Assembly: GCA_900544065.1 (NCBI GenBank)
Contig: UQTR01000010.1
Location: forward strand, 1-37,957
Length of the DNA stretch: 37,957 bases
Source of the DNA: an uncultured Collinsella sp.
GTDB taxonomy: Bacteria > Actinomycetota > Coriobacteriia > Coriobacteriales > Coriobacteriaceae
Direction of reading: 5' to 3'
In this document: one piece after another, positions 30,307-37,957 of the stretch
Layout: every line of letters begins with the position of its first letter
Position numbering within the stretch: position 1 is the stretch's first letter
Translations under genes and position numbers: made by a program
The notes under the pieces: generated by a model
Told to the model about the DNA's origin: nothing
Database searches by the model: none
What the model saw: the letters and a program-made list of their open reading frames with translations, nothing else

Positions 30307-32637
30307 ATGTTTGATAGCCATGACGACGATCTGTGGGAAGTCCCCTCGATTGATGTGGATGCGCCGGCGGAGGGTGTGGTGCCTGCGGAGGCCGTGCCTG
30401 CTGCGGAGGCTGAGACTACCGCGCCCGTGGGGGCTGCGGTGCCCGCCGAGGACGGATCCTCGACCGATGGCTATGACCAGGCTGTGGCCGAGGCCCCCGA
30501 GGACGACGGTTACGACATGGATGGGCTTGACGGCAAGCTGCTCGAGCACTTTGCTGGCAAGATCGTGCGCAAGGACCTGACGGCCCTTATGAAGCGCGGC
30601 GCCAACGTGCCAACCTTTGTGCTGGAGTACCTGCTGGGCATGTACTGCTCGACCGATGACGAGGAAGCCGTGGCAGAGGGCCTGGATCGCATCCGCAGGA
30701 TCCTCACCGATAACTACGTGCGTCCCGACGAGTCTGAGCGCATTAAGTCCAAGATTCGCGAACTGGGCCGCTTTACCATCATCGATAAGGTGACGGCCAA
30801 GCTCGACGAGTACAAAGACATCTATGTGGCATCGTTTGCCAATCTGACCATCGAACCGTTTGTGATGCCGGCCGAGTACGTGCGCGACTATTCCAAGATT
30901 CTGCAGGGCGGCATTTGGTGCATTATGAGCATCGAGTATCGTCACCCCTTGGATGAGGAAGACGAGTTTGGCATGGAGGTCTTTGGCGACGATGCGCCGC
31001 GCCGCTCCAAGGCCAAGCGCAAAAAGCGCGGACCCGAGGACTCTCCGTTTAGCGTGGCGTCGCTCACGCCCATCCAGATGCCCAATCTGGACCTGGATGC
31101 CATGATCGACGAGCGCCAGTACTTTACGCGCGACGAGTGGCTCAATATGCTGCTGCGCTCGGCTGGCTACGAACCCAGTGAGCTTTCCGAGAAAGAGCGC
31201 CTGCACTTTATCGAGCGCATGGTGCCGCTCATCGAGCGCAACTACAACCTGTGCGAGCTGGGTCCCCGCGGCACCGGCAAGAGCCATATCTACAAAGAGG
31301 TCTCGCCCTACGCCATCTTGCTTTCGGGCGGCCAGACCACCACGGCCAACCTGTTCGGCCGCATGAACTCCATGCGCGCCGACCGCGTGGGCTTGGTGGG
31401 CCACTGGGACTGCGTGACGTTCGACGAGGTCGCCGGCATGCGCTTTAAGGACACCAATGCCGTGCAGATCATGAAGGACTATATGGCGAGCGGCAGCTAC
31501 GCGCGCGGCCGCGACCAGATTAACGCCGATGCCTCCATGGTCTTTGAGGGCAACATCAACGACACCGTGCAAAACGTTCTTAAGACCACGCACCTGTTTG
31601 ATCCGTTCCCGCCGGAGTTTAACAACGATTCGGCCTTCTTCGACCGTATCCACTATTACCTGCCGGGCTGGGAGATTCCCAAGATGCGCTCGAGCCTGCT
31701 GACCGGGCATTATGGCCTGATCACCGACTGCCTGTCGGAGTTTTGCAAGGAGATGCGCCGCAAGGACTTTACGCACCATATCGACCGTTACTTCCGCTTT
31801 AACAGCGACTTTAACAAGCGCGACGAGATTGCCGTGCGCAAGACCTTTAGCGGCCTTGCAAAGCTGCTGTTCCCCGACGAGGCCATGGACAAGGACGATG
31901 TGCGCTGGCTGCTGGACTACGCCATCGAGGGCCGTCGCCGCGTAAAGGAGCAGCTCAAGATTATGGCGGGCGTCGAGTTTATCGACGTCAACCTGGGCTA
32001 TATGGATGCCGACAATCCGCAGGACGTGCACGTGGTGCGTGTGCCCGAGCAGAGCGAGGACACGCTGATTCCCGACGGGCCGCTGCTGTCCGGCCACGTG
32101 TTTGGCGTAGGCAGGTCGCAGGGCGGCGAGGTCGCCGTGTACAAGCTGGAGAACAAGGCCGTTGCCGGCGAGTGCAAGTTTAAGCACGAGGGCGTGGCCT
32201 TTAACAAGCCGGTGCGCGATACGTTGGAGGCCGCGTTCGACAACTTTGTGAACCTGGCGAACCGCGTGGCGCCGGGCATGCACATTGGCTCCAAGGATTA
32301 CCTGCTGTTCTACAACGACCTGCAGGGCAAGGGCCTGTCCGAGGAAGTTTCGCTCGCCGAGTTTGTGGGACTTTGCTCTGCGGCGTGCAACCGCCCGGTG
32401 ATGCCTGCGCTGGCGATTCCGGGAATCTTGCGCATGTCGGGCTCTATGGACGAGATCCGCGGGCTCGAGGACATTATGCGCGTGGCCAAAAACGCCGGCG
32501 CCAAGCGCGTGATTTTGCCGCTGAGTGCCATTGCGGGCCTGCAGAGCGTTTCGTCCGAGATTATCTCGGGCCTGAGCCCGGTGTTCTACATGGATGGCGA
32601 CCCGGTTGACGCTGCGAAAAAGGCTCTGGATCTGTAG
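30307..32637 (+). CDS. brxL: BREX Lon-like AAA+ protein BrxL
   Basis: A 776-residue AAA+ protein with a Lon-protease-like C-terminal domain. The conserved family start (LLEHFAGKIVRKDLTALMKR) appears only at about residue 78. Before it lies an acidic, Ala/Val/Glu/Pro-rich low-complexity stretch that usual BrxL proteins, which begin near the conserved block, do not have. Walker A is GPRGTGKSH (319-327) and Walker B ends with FDEVAG (Asp373, Glu374). BrxL forms rings on DNA and is needed for phage exclusion but not for methylation in studied systems. ATG at 30307 is preferred to GTG at 30298 because AGGAG is correctly spaced only from the former. It lies 11 bases after the pglZ stop codon. Confidence 0.94.
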   Translation: MFDSHDDDLWEVPSIDVDAPAEGVVPAEAVPAAEAETTAPVGAAVPAEDGSSTDGYDQAVAEAPEDDGYDMDGLDGKLLEHFAGKIVRKDLTALMKRGANVPTFVLEYLLGMYCSTDDEEAVAEGLDRIRRILTDNYVRPDESERIKSKIRELGRFTIIDKVTAKLDEYKDIYVASFANLTIEPFVMPAEYVRDYSKILQGGIWCIMSIEYRHPLDEEDEFGMEVFGDDAPRRSKAKRKKRGPEDSPFSVASLTPIQMPNLDLDAMIDERQYFTRDEWLNMLLRSAGYEPSELSEKERLHFIERMVPLIERNYNLCELGPRGTGKSHIYKEVSPYAILLSGGQTTTANLFGRMNSMRADRVGLVGHWDCVTFDEVAGMRFKDTNAVQIMKDYMASGSYARGRDQINADASMVFEGNINDTVQNVLKTTHLFDPFPPEFNNDSAFFDRIHYYLPGWEIPKMRSSLLTGHYGLITDCLSEFCKEMRRKDFTHHIDRYFRFNSDFNKRDEIAVRKTFSGLAKLLFPDEAMDKDDVRWLLDYAIEGRRRVKEQLKIMAGVEFIDVNLGYMDADNPQDVHVVRVPEQSEDTLIPDGPLLSGHVFGVGRSQGGEVAVYKLENKAVAGECKFKHEGVAFNKPVRDTLEAAFDNFVNLANRVAPGMHIGSKDYLLFYNDLQGKGLSEEVSLAEFVGLCSAACNRPVMPALAIPGILRMSGSMDEIRGLEDIMRVAKNAGAKRVILPLSAIAGLQSVSSEIISGLSPVFYMDGDPVDAAKKALDL

Positions 32638-32711
32638 GAGTGCGGGCGTGCGGGCTTGCGTGCGCGTAGGTCCGCGGGCGTGTTGGCGTGTTCGAGTAGG
32701 GAGGCCTTGCC

Positions 32712-34076
32712 ATGGCGGACGAGCGTTGCGTTGGCGAGTTGCTCGACGAGCTGTTTGGCTTTGAATCGGTAGCCAAGCGTCAGACGGCGCTTGAGCAGTA
32801 CGATTGCGGGGAACTGGTGCGCAAGGCGCGCTCCCGTGAGCTGCTGGGCGTGCTTAGGGGCGTCGAGGCTGCCGAGCACACTGCGCGCGAGTCTGCCGTG
32901 CGGGCTGTTGACGGGTATGTTCGCCGCGTTGAGGGCGCTGCGCTTGCATGCGCTCGCATGCAGGCGGGCATTGTTGGCCCGCTGCGGATGGAGCGTCGCT
33001 ATGCTGCCTTTTTGCGCATGGAGGACAAGGCCGAGCTGCTGGCCCGTTTGGAACAGACACTTGCGTTTATCGAGGTAAAGTTACGTGCGAATACGGCGGA
33101 TAAGGTGCGAGCGGCGTACGATGCTGCGGGGGCTATGGTGCTGCAGGACGTGGCGCGTTTGAGTGACGTGCGCGTTGCCGAGGCCGTGCCCCTGGATGCC
33201 GATCTGCTATGTACACAGCTGGAGCAGATGCGCTGTGCCGCCGACGCAACGGACCTTGCGGGCATGATCACAGCGACGTTTGAGTCTGAGCTGAGCGCGA
33301 CAGGGTCGCAGGGCGCTGGCGGGTTTACGGGCGATTTGGCTGGCGATGTTGCTAATGACGTGGCGTTGGGGCGTGAACTTACCAACGTGCGCGGCGCTGC
33401 GCAGCGAGCGCGCTTGGCGGCGCAGGCGTATCGGGCCGAGCGCGCCGCCCGCGTTGCGGGGAGTGCGGTGGAGCCTTCGGGGCTGCCGAAGCCTGCGTGC
33501 GTTGCGTGCGAGATGGCGTGTGATACCGGAGAACTTTCCGAGTTGCTCGCTCAGGTTAAGAAGTCGTTTGAGACCTACCGTCGCGTTGTTGCCGACGGCG
33601 GGTTGTTCTGCGCGTTTGGCTCTGGCTCACCGCATGGGATTTGCCGGGGCTCGAGCTATTTAGACTACGATTCACGGCTTGACGAAGACGTGCTGGTGGG
33701 CGAGTACGATGGCGCTACCAGGCATGATGTTCGCCGTGAGGTTCCGATTCCCGAGCTTGTGGATGAGGCTTCGGCCGAGGACGGCGACTCGCTCGAGGTT
33801 GCCGTGGCGCGCATGCAGGAGTTTAACGGACGCCGTTACGATGGCGTGCTGGATGAGGATCCTACGCGCCATGTAAATGCGTTTTGGTATGGACTCAAAA
33901 AGCTCAGCCAGTATTGCGAGGCCGCTGTGCGTGTGGACGAGCGTGCTTGGGATTGCTTTATCGATAAGGTGCAGTTCGCCTACGATGAGCCCGTGGGGCG
34001 CCTGGCCACTCAGATGGACGAAAAGCAAGCGGCGGCTTTTGTTGCTGCCGTGGATGAGCTCGGCACTGACGAGTAA
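32712..34076 (+). CDS. Unrecognised BREX-operon protein, 454 residues
   Basis: No family recognised. The N-terminal half is helical and rich in Ala, Arg and Glu, with alternating charge suggesting coiled coil (about 1-130 and 215-245). A cysteine cluster CVACEMAC follows near 263. Then come GLFCAFGSGSPHGICRGSSY and an acidic, tyrosine-containing region (YDSRLDEDVLVGEYDGATRH). No signal peptide or membrane segment is seen. It starts 74 bases after brxL with GGGAGG at good distance, on the same strand and with no terminator between. It is therefore probably transcribed with the BREX genes together with the small gene behind it. It could be a host-specific BREX accessory protein or an unrelated passenger. 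Confidence 0.65.
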   Translation: MADERCVGELLDELFGFESVAKRQTALEQYDCGELVRKARSRELLGVLRGVEAAEHTARESAVRAVDGYVRRVEGAALACARMQAGIVGPLRMERRYAAFLRMEDKAELLARLEQTLAFIEVKLRANTADKVRAAYDAAGAMVLQDVARLSDVRVAEAVPLDADLLCTQLEQMRCAADATDLAGMITATFESELSATGSQGAGGFTGDLAGDVANDVALGRELTNVRGAAQRARLAAQAYRAERAARVAGSAVEPSGLPKPACVACEMACDTGELSELLAQVKKSFETYRRVVADGGLFCAFGSGSPHGICRGSSYLDYDSRLDEDVLVGEYDGATRHDVRREVPIPELVDEASAEDGDSLEVAVARMQEFNGRRYDGVLDEDPTRHVNAFWYGLKKLSQYCEAAVRVDERAWDCFIDKVQFAYDEPVGRLATQMDEKQAAAFVAAVDELGTDE

Positions 34077-34103
34077 GGGCCTGGTTTGGCGGGAGGTTTC
34101 ACC

Positions 34104-34295
34104 ATGAAAATTGAAGTTGATGTAGACCAGCTGCGCGAGAGTCTGCTCGATCGTGCGGGGAGTGCGGCCGGCGTGGGCTTTCCCGCTGCCATGCTCGACG
34201 TAGTGGATATCGAGGACGAGTCGCCCCAAGAGCTCCTAGCCCGAGCCGAACGCGAAGGCCTCGACCTCCGCGACTTTGCCGTCGATGATGACTAA
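34104..34295 (+). CDS. Small acidic protein at the end of the BREX operon
   Basis: A 63-residue, strongly acidic protein (pattern KIEVDVDQLRESLLDRAG, then VVDIEDESPQELLARAEREG, then DLRDFAVDDD). No family recognised. The ATG at 34104 is supported by GGGAGG seven bases upstream; the longer TTG-initiated frame is less likely. It lies 27 bases behind the 454-residue gene, so the two probably act together. Size and charge would fit a regulator, an inhibitor or DNA mimic, or an adaptor, but nothing in the sequence decides. The dispersed repeat begins directly at its stop codon. Confidence 0.6.
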   Translation: MKIEVDVDQLRESLLDRAGSAAGVGFPAAMLDVVDIEDESPQELLARAEREGLDLRDFAVDDD

Positions 34296-34530
34296 GGTAG
34301 CTAATTTGGGACGGGCGTCTGTACCCGCAGCTGCGCGAAAATGCGCGATAAGCCGTCGCAATGGAGTCTAATGAGCTCGCGACCGTTCTATTTTGACTGC
34401 ACGCTGGCTAAGTGAGTAGGCTTTATTGGAAATCCAGAGCACCCGACAATTTTGCTTCAACAAACCCGCAGGTCACAGACTTGTGCTTTGGTGACGTGGT
34501 CGGCGATTCTACAAAAGTCTACTCACTTAG
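34296..34530. repeat. Dispersed intergenic repeat, copy 1
   Basis: Starts one base after the stop codon with GGTAGCTAATTTGGGACGG (34296-34314). A 132-base block (34333-34464) follows that recurs at 37498-37629 with roughly 80% identity. The block contains a GTCGC/GCGAC hairpin (34355-34383) with a T-rich tail and CTAAGTGAGTAG (34408-34419). The latter returns inverted as CTACTCACTTAG at 34519-34530, which may be the far end of the element. The 326-base gap between genes holds no coding sequence. Confidence 0.65.
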
Positions 34531-34590
34531 TTTTGAGAGGCACTAATTGTCCGCAACGAGACCCCAGCCGGGGCGATTGATGCTCAAATG

Positions 34591-34607
34591 TAGCCAATTC
34601 GGGACGG
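34591..34607 (-). repeat. Third copy of the repeat's lead motif
   Basis: TAGCCAATTCGGGACGG matches the TAGCTAATTTGGGACGG lead motif at 15 of 17 positions. It lies 14 bases past the stop codon of the minus-strand antiporter gene. All three copies therefore sit just beyond the end of a gene. Confidence 0.5.
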
Positions 34608-34621
34608 TTATCCCCTTGCCG

Positions 34622-36223
34622 CTACGACGCCAGCGTGGCGATGACGGCTTCGTCGCCGGCGAATATGAGGGTGTTGCCGTCGGGGATGATCGTTTGGCCG
34701 TCGCGCTTGAGCATCACGACGATAAACGGGTGCTTGCCTTGCGGCACGTCGCGCAGACGCTGTCCAGCAAAGCGGCCGTGGGGCGTTACGGTGACCTCGC
34801 GCAGCGTAACCTCGGCACGCTCCTCAAACGTTGGAGCGGCCATCACCAACAGGTCGCCTTCTTCAATCACGGTATCGCCATTGGGCAGCACCGGGTGCGC
34901 GCCATCGCGCAGCACCAGGACCACCAGCATGTCCGTTACGCTGCCAATATCGGCGAGCGAGCGACCGGCAAACGGATGCCCCGCGCCCACCTTGAGCTTG
35001 ACAAACGACATGCCGTCCTCGTCGCGGTAGTCGTTAAAGGTGCGGCGCACGTCGCCTTCCGCGTCGATCATGTCGAGTTTCTTCGCCACTGCCGGCAGCA
35101 GCGAACCCTGCACCACAATGCTCGACACGGCGATCACAAACACCAGGTCAAATAGGTCGTGGCCACCGGGAACGCCGGACACCACGGCAAAGAGGCTAAA
35201 GACGACCGAAGCCGCGCCGCGCAGGCCCGCCCAGCTTACGAGCGCAACCTGGCGGGGGTTCGTCTTAAAGGGCGCCAGTAGCATGCCAGTGGCAATGGGG
35301 CGGCTCACAAAGAGCATAAACGCCATGAGTGCCAGGCCCGGTAGCAGCATTTGCGGCAGGCGGGCGGGCGTCACGAGCAGGCCGAGCAAAAAGAAGATGG
35401 TCATCTCGGCCATCTCGGTGAGGGTGTCGAAGAAGTGCGCCAGCTCGACCTTGCCGGTGATGTCGCTCGCACCCAGCACAATGCCTGCCAGGTATACGGC
35501 CAAAAAGCCGTTGCCGCCCAGATAGCTCGGCAGTGCGTAGGCGACGATGGCCACGGCGAACAAGAAGATGGTCTGCGCTCCCTCGGCCGTTGCGTGCGCG
35601 CGTTCGATCAGGCGGCTGGATGTCCAGCCGATGGCAAGGCCCAGGCCCACGCCCAGGATGATCTGCTTGGCCAGCAGCACGGGGATGTTAACGTCGCCGC
35701 CGGTCGCGAGTGTGGCGAGCACGGCGGTGAGCATGTAGGCGACGGGATCGTTGGAGCCCGATTCGACCTCGAGCAGCGAGTCGGTGCCGTCCCTCAGAGA
35801 CAGGCTGTGCTCGCGCAGCACGCTAAAGACGCTCGCCGCATCGGTCGACGCCACGACCGATCCCAGCAGCAGACCGCCGATCCAGTCGAAGCCCAGTACG
35901 AAGTGCGCGAACACGCCGGTGATGCCAGCGGTGATGACGACGCCGAGCGTGCTCAGCAGCACCGCCGGCGCGGTGACGGGCTTGGCGCGGTCGATATTGG
36001 TGTTAAAGCCGCCGTAGAACATGATGAACAGCAGTGCCGTGCTGCAGACGGTTTCGGTGAGCGCGTAGTCGCTAAAGTCGATATGCGCCGGACCGTTGAC
36101 GCCCAGCAGCATACCGAGCGCGATAAAGATGAGCAGGGTGGGGAAGGGGAGCTTTTTGCCGACGGGTTTGATGGTCAGGCACAAAATGATGACGAGGCCG
36201 ATAAAGAGAAGTATCTGGTTCAT
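34622..36223 (-). CDS. CPA1-family cation/proton antiporter with TrkA-C domains (NhaP2/CvrA-like)
   Basis: A 533-residue inner-membrane antiporter. The membrane part (about 1-385) has 12 or so segments with the family motifs STDAASVFSVLR (about 146-157) and ESGSNDPVAY (about 173-182, Asp in the ion site), plus WAGLRGAASVV later. The cytoplasmic C-terminus has two TrkA-C (RCK-C)-like domains, about 395-460 and 465-533, with repeated GHPFAGRSLADIG / GRFAGQRLRDVP blocks that probably bind a regulatory ligand. The architecture matches K+/H+ antiporters of the NhaP2/CvrA group, so potassium export in exchange for protons is likely, with Na+ possible. AGGAGC precedes the ATG. It is transcribed alone, divergent from the phosphatase gene. 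Confidence 0.88.
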   Translation of the reverse strand: MNQILLFIGLVIILCLTIKPVGKKLPFPTLLIFIALGMLLGVNGPAHIDFSDYALTETVCSTALLFIMFYGGFNTNIDRAKPVTAPAVLLSTLGVVITAGITGVFAHFVLGFDWIGGLLLGSVVASTDAASVFSVLREHSLSLRDGTDSLLEVESGSNDPVAYMLTAVLATLATGGDVNIPVLLAKQIILGVGLGLAIGWTSSRLIERAHATAEGAQTIFLFAVAIVAYALPSYLGGNGFLAVYLAGIVLGASDITGKVELAHFFDTLTEMAEMTIFFLLGLLVTPARLPQMLLPGLALMAFMLFVSRPIATGMLLAPFKTNPRQVALVSWAGLRGAASVVFSLFAVVSGVPGGHDLFDLVFVIAVSSIVVQGSLLPAVAKKLDMIDAEGDVRRTFNDYRDEDGMSFVKLKVGAGHPFAGRSLADIGSVTDMLVVLVLRDGAHPVLPNGDTVIEEGDLLVMAAPTFEERAEVTLREVTVTPHGRFAGQRLRDVPQGKHPFIVVMLKRDGQTIIPDGNTLIFAGDEAVIATLAS

Positions 36224-36444
36224 GGATGGTGTCCGCTCCTGGATGGTTGGCGTGGCACGGTCAGTTGTCTGCGGTTATTTGTACCCAAAGATGGTGGGTT
36301 TATGGGTCTGGATTGCGGTCACGCGCATTTTCGACACGAGGCTGCGGCGTGTGCGACGCTGGTCGGGGAGCAGCTGCCGGCGGTGCACCGTGAACGGCGA
36401 GCGCGGGCGCGTGGGCGGCGGCGACCGTTAGCGGTATGCAACCC

Positions 36445-36473
36445 TTTCCAGCTTTATTGCAACGGAGTACAAT
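36445..36473 (+). promoter_or_regulatory. Candidate promoter of the PPP phosphatase gene
   Basis: TTTCCA (36445-36450) and TACAAT (36468-36473) are separated by 17 bases, 76 bases before the start codon, in the 325-base divergent region. A small palindrome TTCAACTTGAA (36488-36498) lies just downstream. Nothing else in this gap is recognisable. Confidence 0.45.
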
Positions 36474-36548
36474 GGGTAACGTTTAAGTTCAACTTGAAGT
36501 TTTAGTTGCGGCGCTGGGCTTCGGCCGCAATGTAAAGAGAGGCGTTCC

Positions 36549-37388
36549 ATGGCGATCTATGTGACATCTGATGCTCACGGGCACGTGCGTGCGCTTGACG
36601 AGGCCCTGTCCAAGATTTCGCTGGCGTCCGACGATACGCTGTACGTGCTGGGTGACATGATCGATCGCGGGCCCGATCCGGTTGGCGTTATCAAGCTCGT
36701 GCGCTCGCTGCCCAACGCTCGCGTGCTCAAGGGCAATCACGAGCAGATCATGCTCGATGCCATCATTGGCCAGGATCCGCTCGATGCCGAGACCTGGGAT
36801 ATCAACGGCGGTTGGACTACCCGTCAGCAGCTCAACGATATGGAATTTGAGGCGTACGAGGAGCTCGTGCGTTGGATGGCGACACTGCCGCTCTACGCGG
36901 TGGCCGAGACTGACGAGTGCCCGTACCTGCTCGTACATGCCGGCATCCAGACCGAGGCGGCCCGGGCGTTTTTGCTTGAACATGGGGTTGATTGTGCCGA
37001 TGGTGCGGGGGCGGTGGATGCCGATCGCGAGCTACTTCAGCAAATGCTTGCGGTGCAGTCGTCCGATGACCTGCTGTGGATTCGTCACGGCTATTGGGAT
37101 GCGCCGACGGGGCTGCTTTCTGCCGAGGGCAAGGGTCCGGTCGTGGTGAGCGGCCACACGCCCACGGTGTCGCTCGGGCGTTATTGCGAGGTGGGCGGTC
37201 TGGCGGGGCTCGACGAGGAGTCGGGCCGTGGGCGGATTGTACGCTTGGGCGGCGAGGATACCGCCGGTGTGCCCGATCGCATCGACATCGACTGCGCCGC
37301 CGCCACGGGCTCCGAGTTCGGCCGCGTCGGGATCCTGCGTCTGGACGACGGGGCCGAGTTCTACGCGAATATTCGCCCCGGGGAATAA
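36549..37388 (+). CDS. PPP-family metallophosphoesterase (PrpA/ApaH-like)
   Basis: A 279-residue calcineurin-type phosphoesterase with every metal-binding motif in order: SDAHGH (7-12), GDMIDRG (35-41), GNHE (about 61-64), LVHAGI (about 126-131) and VVSGHTP (about 197-203). The first motif reads SDAHGH where most PPP enzymes have GDIHG. Bacterial relatives act as serine/threonine/tyrosine protein phosphatases (PrpA/PrpB) or Ap4A hydrolases (ApaH); sequence alone does not separate these. AGAGAGG lies seven bases before the ATG. It is followed by the second copy of the dispersed repeat, whose hairpin and T run probably end its transcript. Confidence 0.87.
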   Translation: MAIYVTSDAHGHVRALDEALSKISLASDDTLYVLGDMIDRGPDPVGVIKLVRSLPNARVLKGNHEQIMLDAIIGQDPLDAETWDINGGWTTRQQLNDMEFEAYEELVRWMATLPLYAVAETDECPYLLVHAGIQTEAARAFLLEHGVDCADGAGAVDADRELLQQMLAVQSSDDLLWIRHGYWDAPTGLLSAEGKGPVVVSGHTPTVSLGRYCEVGGLAGLDEESGRGRIVRLGGEDTAGVPDRIDIDCAAATGSEFGRVGILRLDDGAEFYANIRPGE

Positions 37389-37398
37389 CGGCGCAAAG

Positions 37399-37629
37399 GG
37401 TAGCTAATTTGGGACGGGGCTTTTTTGACTGCTTTCGGAGAGTAGCGCCTTCTTGCTCGGTAAGCGCTAGAAATGAGGAGCGTCTGCGTCCTCGGCAGCG
37501 CGAAAATGCTCGAAAAACCGTCGCAACGGAGTCAAACGACGTCGCGGCGGTTCTTTTTTGGCTGCCCGCTGGCTAAGTGAGTAGGCTTTTTTGGAAATGC
37601 CGAGCAGCCGGCAAATTTGCCTCAACAAA
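37399..37629. repeat. Dispersed intergenic repeat, copy 2, cut by an IS110-type remnant
   Basis: GGTAGCTAATTTGGGACGG (37399-37417) and the 132-base block (37498-37629) match copy 1 at 34296-34464. The spacing between them is larger here (80 against 18 bases). After CTAAGTGAGTAG (37573-37584) and TCAACAAA, copy 1 continues toward an inverted arm. Here the match stops and the end of the IS110-type element begins at 37633. Confidence 0.65.
37516..37559 (+). terminator. Terminator within repeat copy 2
   Basis: AACCGTCGC (37516-37524) pairs with GCGGCGGTT (37544-37552) with one G-U pair and is followed by CTTTTTT. It is 127 bases past the phosphatase stop codon. The weaker equivalent in copy 1 follows the BREX operon. 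Confidence 0.65.
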
Positions 37630-37632
37630 ACC

Positions 37633-37642
37633 GACGCTCCTA
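37633..37642 (-). repeat. Conserved right end of the IS110-type element, second copy
   Basis: TAGGAGCGTC on the minus strand, identical to 494-503, just past the stop codon of the second transposase remnant. It abuts the truncated dispersed repeat. Confidence 0.4.
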
Positions 37643-37649
37643 TAAGTTG

Positions 37650-37901
37650 TCAAGAGGCGGTTTGCGGGAGCGCTCCCTGCAATTCGCACAGGAGCTCGTA
37701 ATACCTCCTCTCCAGTTTCGTCGACCGCCGTTTCCCCCGTTCCAAGTGCCCGAGTGTGGCTGCGGACAGGCCGAGCTCCGCGGCGGCTTTCTTCTGAGTC
37801 ACCCGCATCGCCTTGCGCATCCTCGCGAGCTCGGGGCCCTCCGGCGCGGCGCCGTCGGGGTTCGGGTCCATGAGCACGCGGTACACCTCCCGCGCTATGT
37901 A
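37650..37901 (-). pseudogene. IS110-type transposase C-terminal fragment with XRE-like HTH tail, second copy
   Basis: A fragment of about 83 residues reading YIAREVYRVLMDPNPDG, then an XRE-like helix-turn-helix (VTQKKAAAELGLSAATLGHL, then ERGKRRS). It aligns with the last part of the remnant at 56-496 (YVAREAYRALMHP and HTH) but is clearly diverged from it, so these are two different elements. It lacks everything before the YIAREVYR block, which is replaced by the 55-bp terminal repeat; a TAA lies two codons upstream of this block, so no longer product can form. An internal GTG could start a 78-residue HTH protein, but a proper ribosome binding site is lacking. Confidence 0.6.
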
Positions 37902-37902
37902 G

Positions 37903-37957
37903 TGTTAGCGTCAATATACTTTTCACCATTTTCACCAACGTATTTTCGCCAATCGCG
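37903..37957. repeat. Terminal inverted repeat of the window, right copy
   Basis: Exact reverse complement of bases 1-55. It reads TGTTAGCGTCAATATACTTT from the junction with the transposase fragment and runs off the window. Together with the left copy it shows that the same multicopy sequence borders both sides of this 38-kb segment in inverted orientation. Confidence 0.7.

Noticed and set aside
30292..32283. 663-codon open frame on the minus strand opposite brxL
   Set aside because: Antisense shadow of a GC-rich gene; the translation is a run of His, Leu, Val and Ala without any family pattern, while the plus strand encodes a clear BrxL.
36488..36498. TTCAACTTGAA palindrome downstream of the phosphatase promoter as a named operator
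   Set aside because: Too short and without a nearby regulator to claim a specific site; mentioned only with the promoter.

Overview
The window looks like a complete assembled contig from a high-GC (about 60%) gut actinobacterium of class Coriobacteriia, most likely Collinsella. I base this on codon usage, the gene families present and the style of the intergenic repeats; no rRNA or tRNA is present to confirm it. Its first and last 55 bases are exact reverse complements and diverge at base 56. That is what a contig looks like when it ends in a shared multicopy sequence, here something resembling the end of an insertion sequence. At both edges this sequence abuts a broken IS110-type transposase carrying an XRE-like tail.

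Layout. 0-0.5 kb: IS remnant. 0.6-3.4 kb: zinc/cadmium efflux operon on the minus strand (ArsR sensor, stand-alone metal-binding protein, P1B-type ATPase) with three operator-like sites. 3.4-5.4 kb: a 5'-truncated DUF559-like gene between paired inverted repeats. 5.4-14.4 kb: core genes (DEDDh exonuclease, ArsP_2-type metal exporter, YaiI family, HdeD family, nitroreductase, two histidine phosphatases, M20 peptidase plus DUF1015-like protein) and a second, full-length DUF559-like paralog. 14.7-17.1 kb: serC-serA. 17.2-17.5 kb: shortened Phd/YefM-type antitoxin without a toxin.

17.6-34.3 kb: a BREX type 1 phage-defence operon on the plus strand: brxA, brxB, brxC, pglX (5' part), two small unrelated genes, pglX (3' part), pglZ, brxL, and two unrecognised genes. 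BREX methylates host DNA through PglX and blocks phage replication through the other subunits. Two features stand out. First, a run of ten G lies at the 5' end of brxA. A well-placed start codon with a ribosome binding site lies upstream in another frame and would join brxA if the run had nine G, so the operon may be phase variable. Second, pglX is divided exactly between its target-recognition region and its conserved C-terminal region by a lower-GC segment carrying a two-helix-turn-helix protein and a protein of unknown function. That segment seems to have arrived together with the recognition region.

34.3-38 kb: a CPA1 cation/proton antiporter, a PPP-family phosphatase, and two copies of a dispersed intergenic repeat. 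The second repeat copy is interrupted by an IS110-type remnant.
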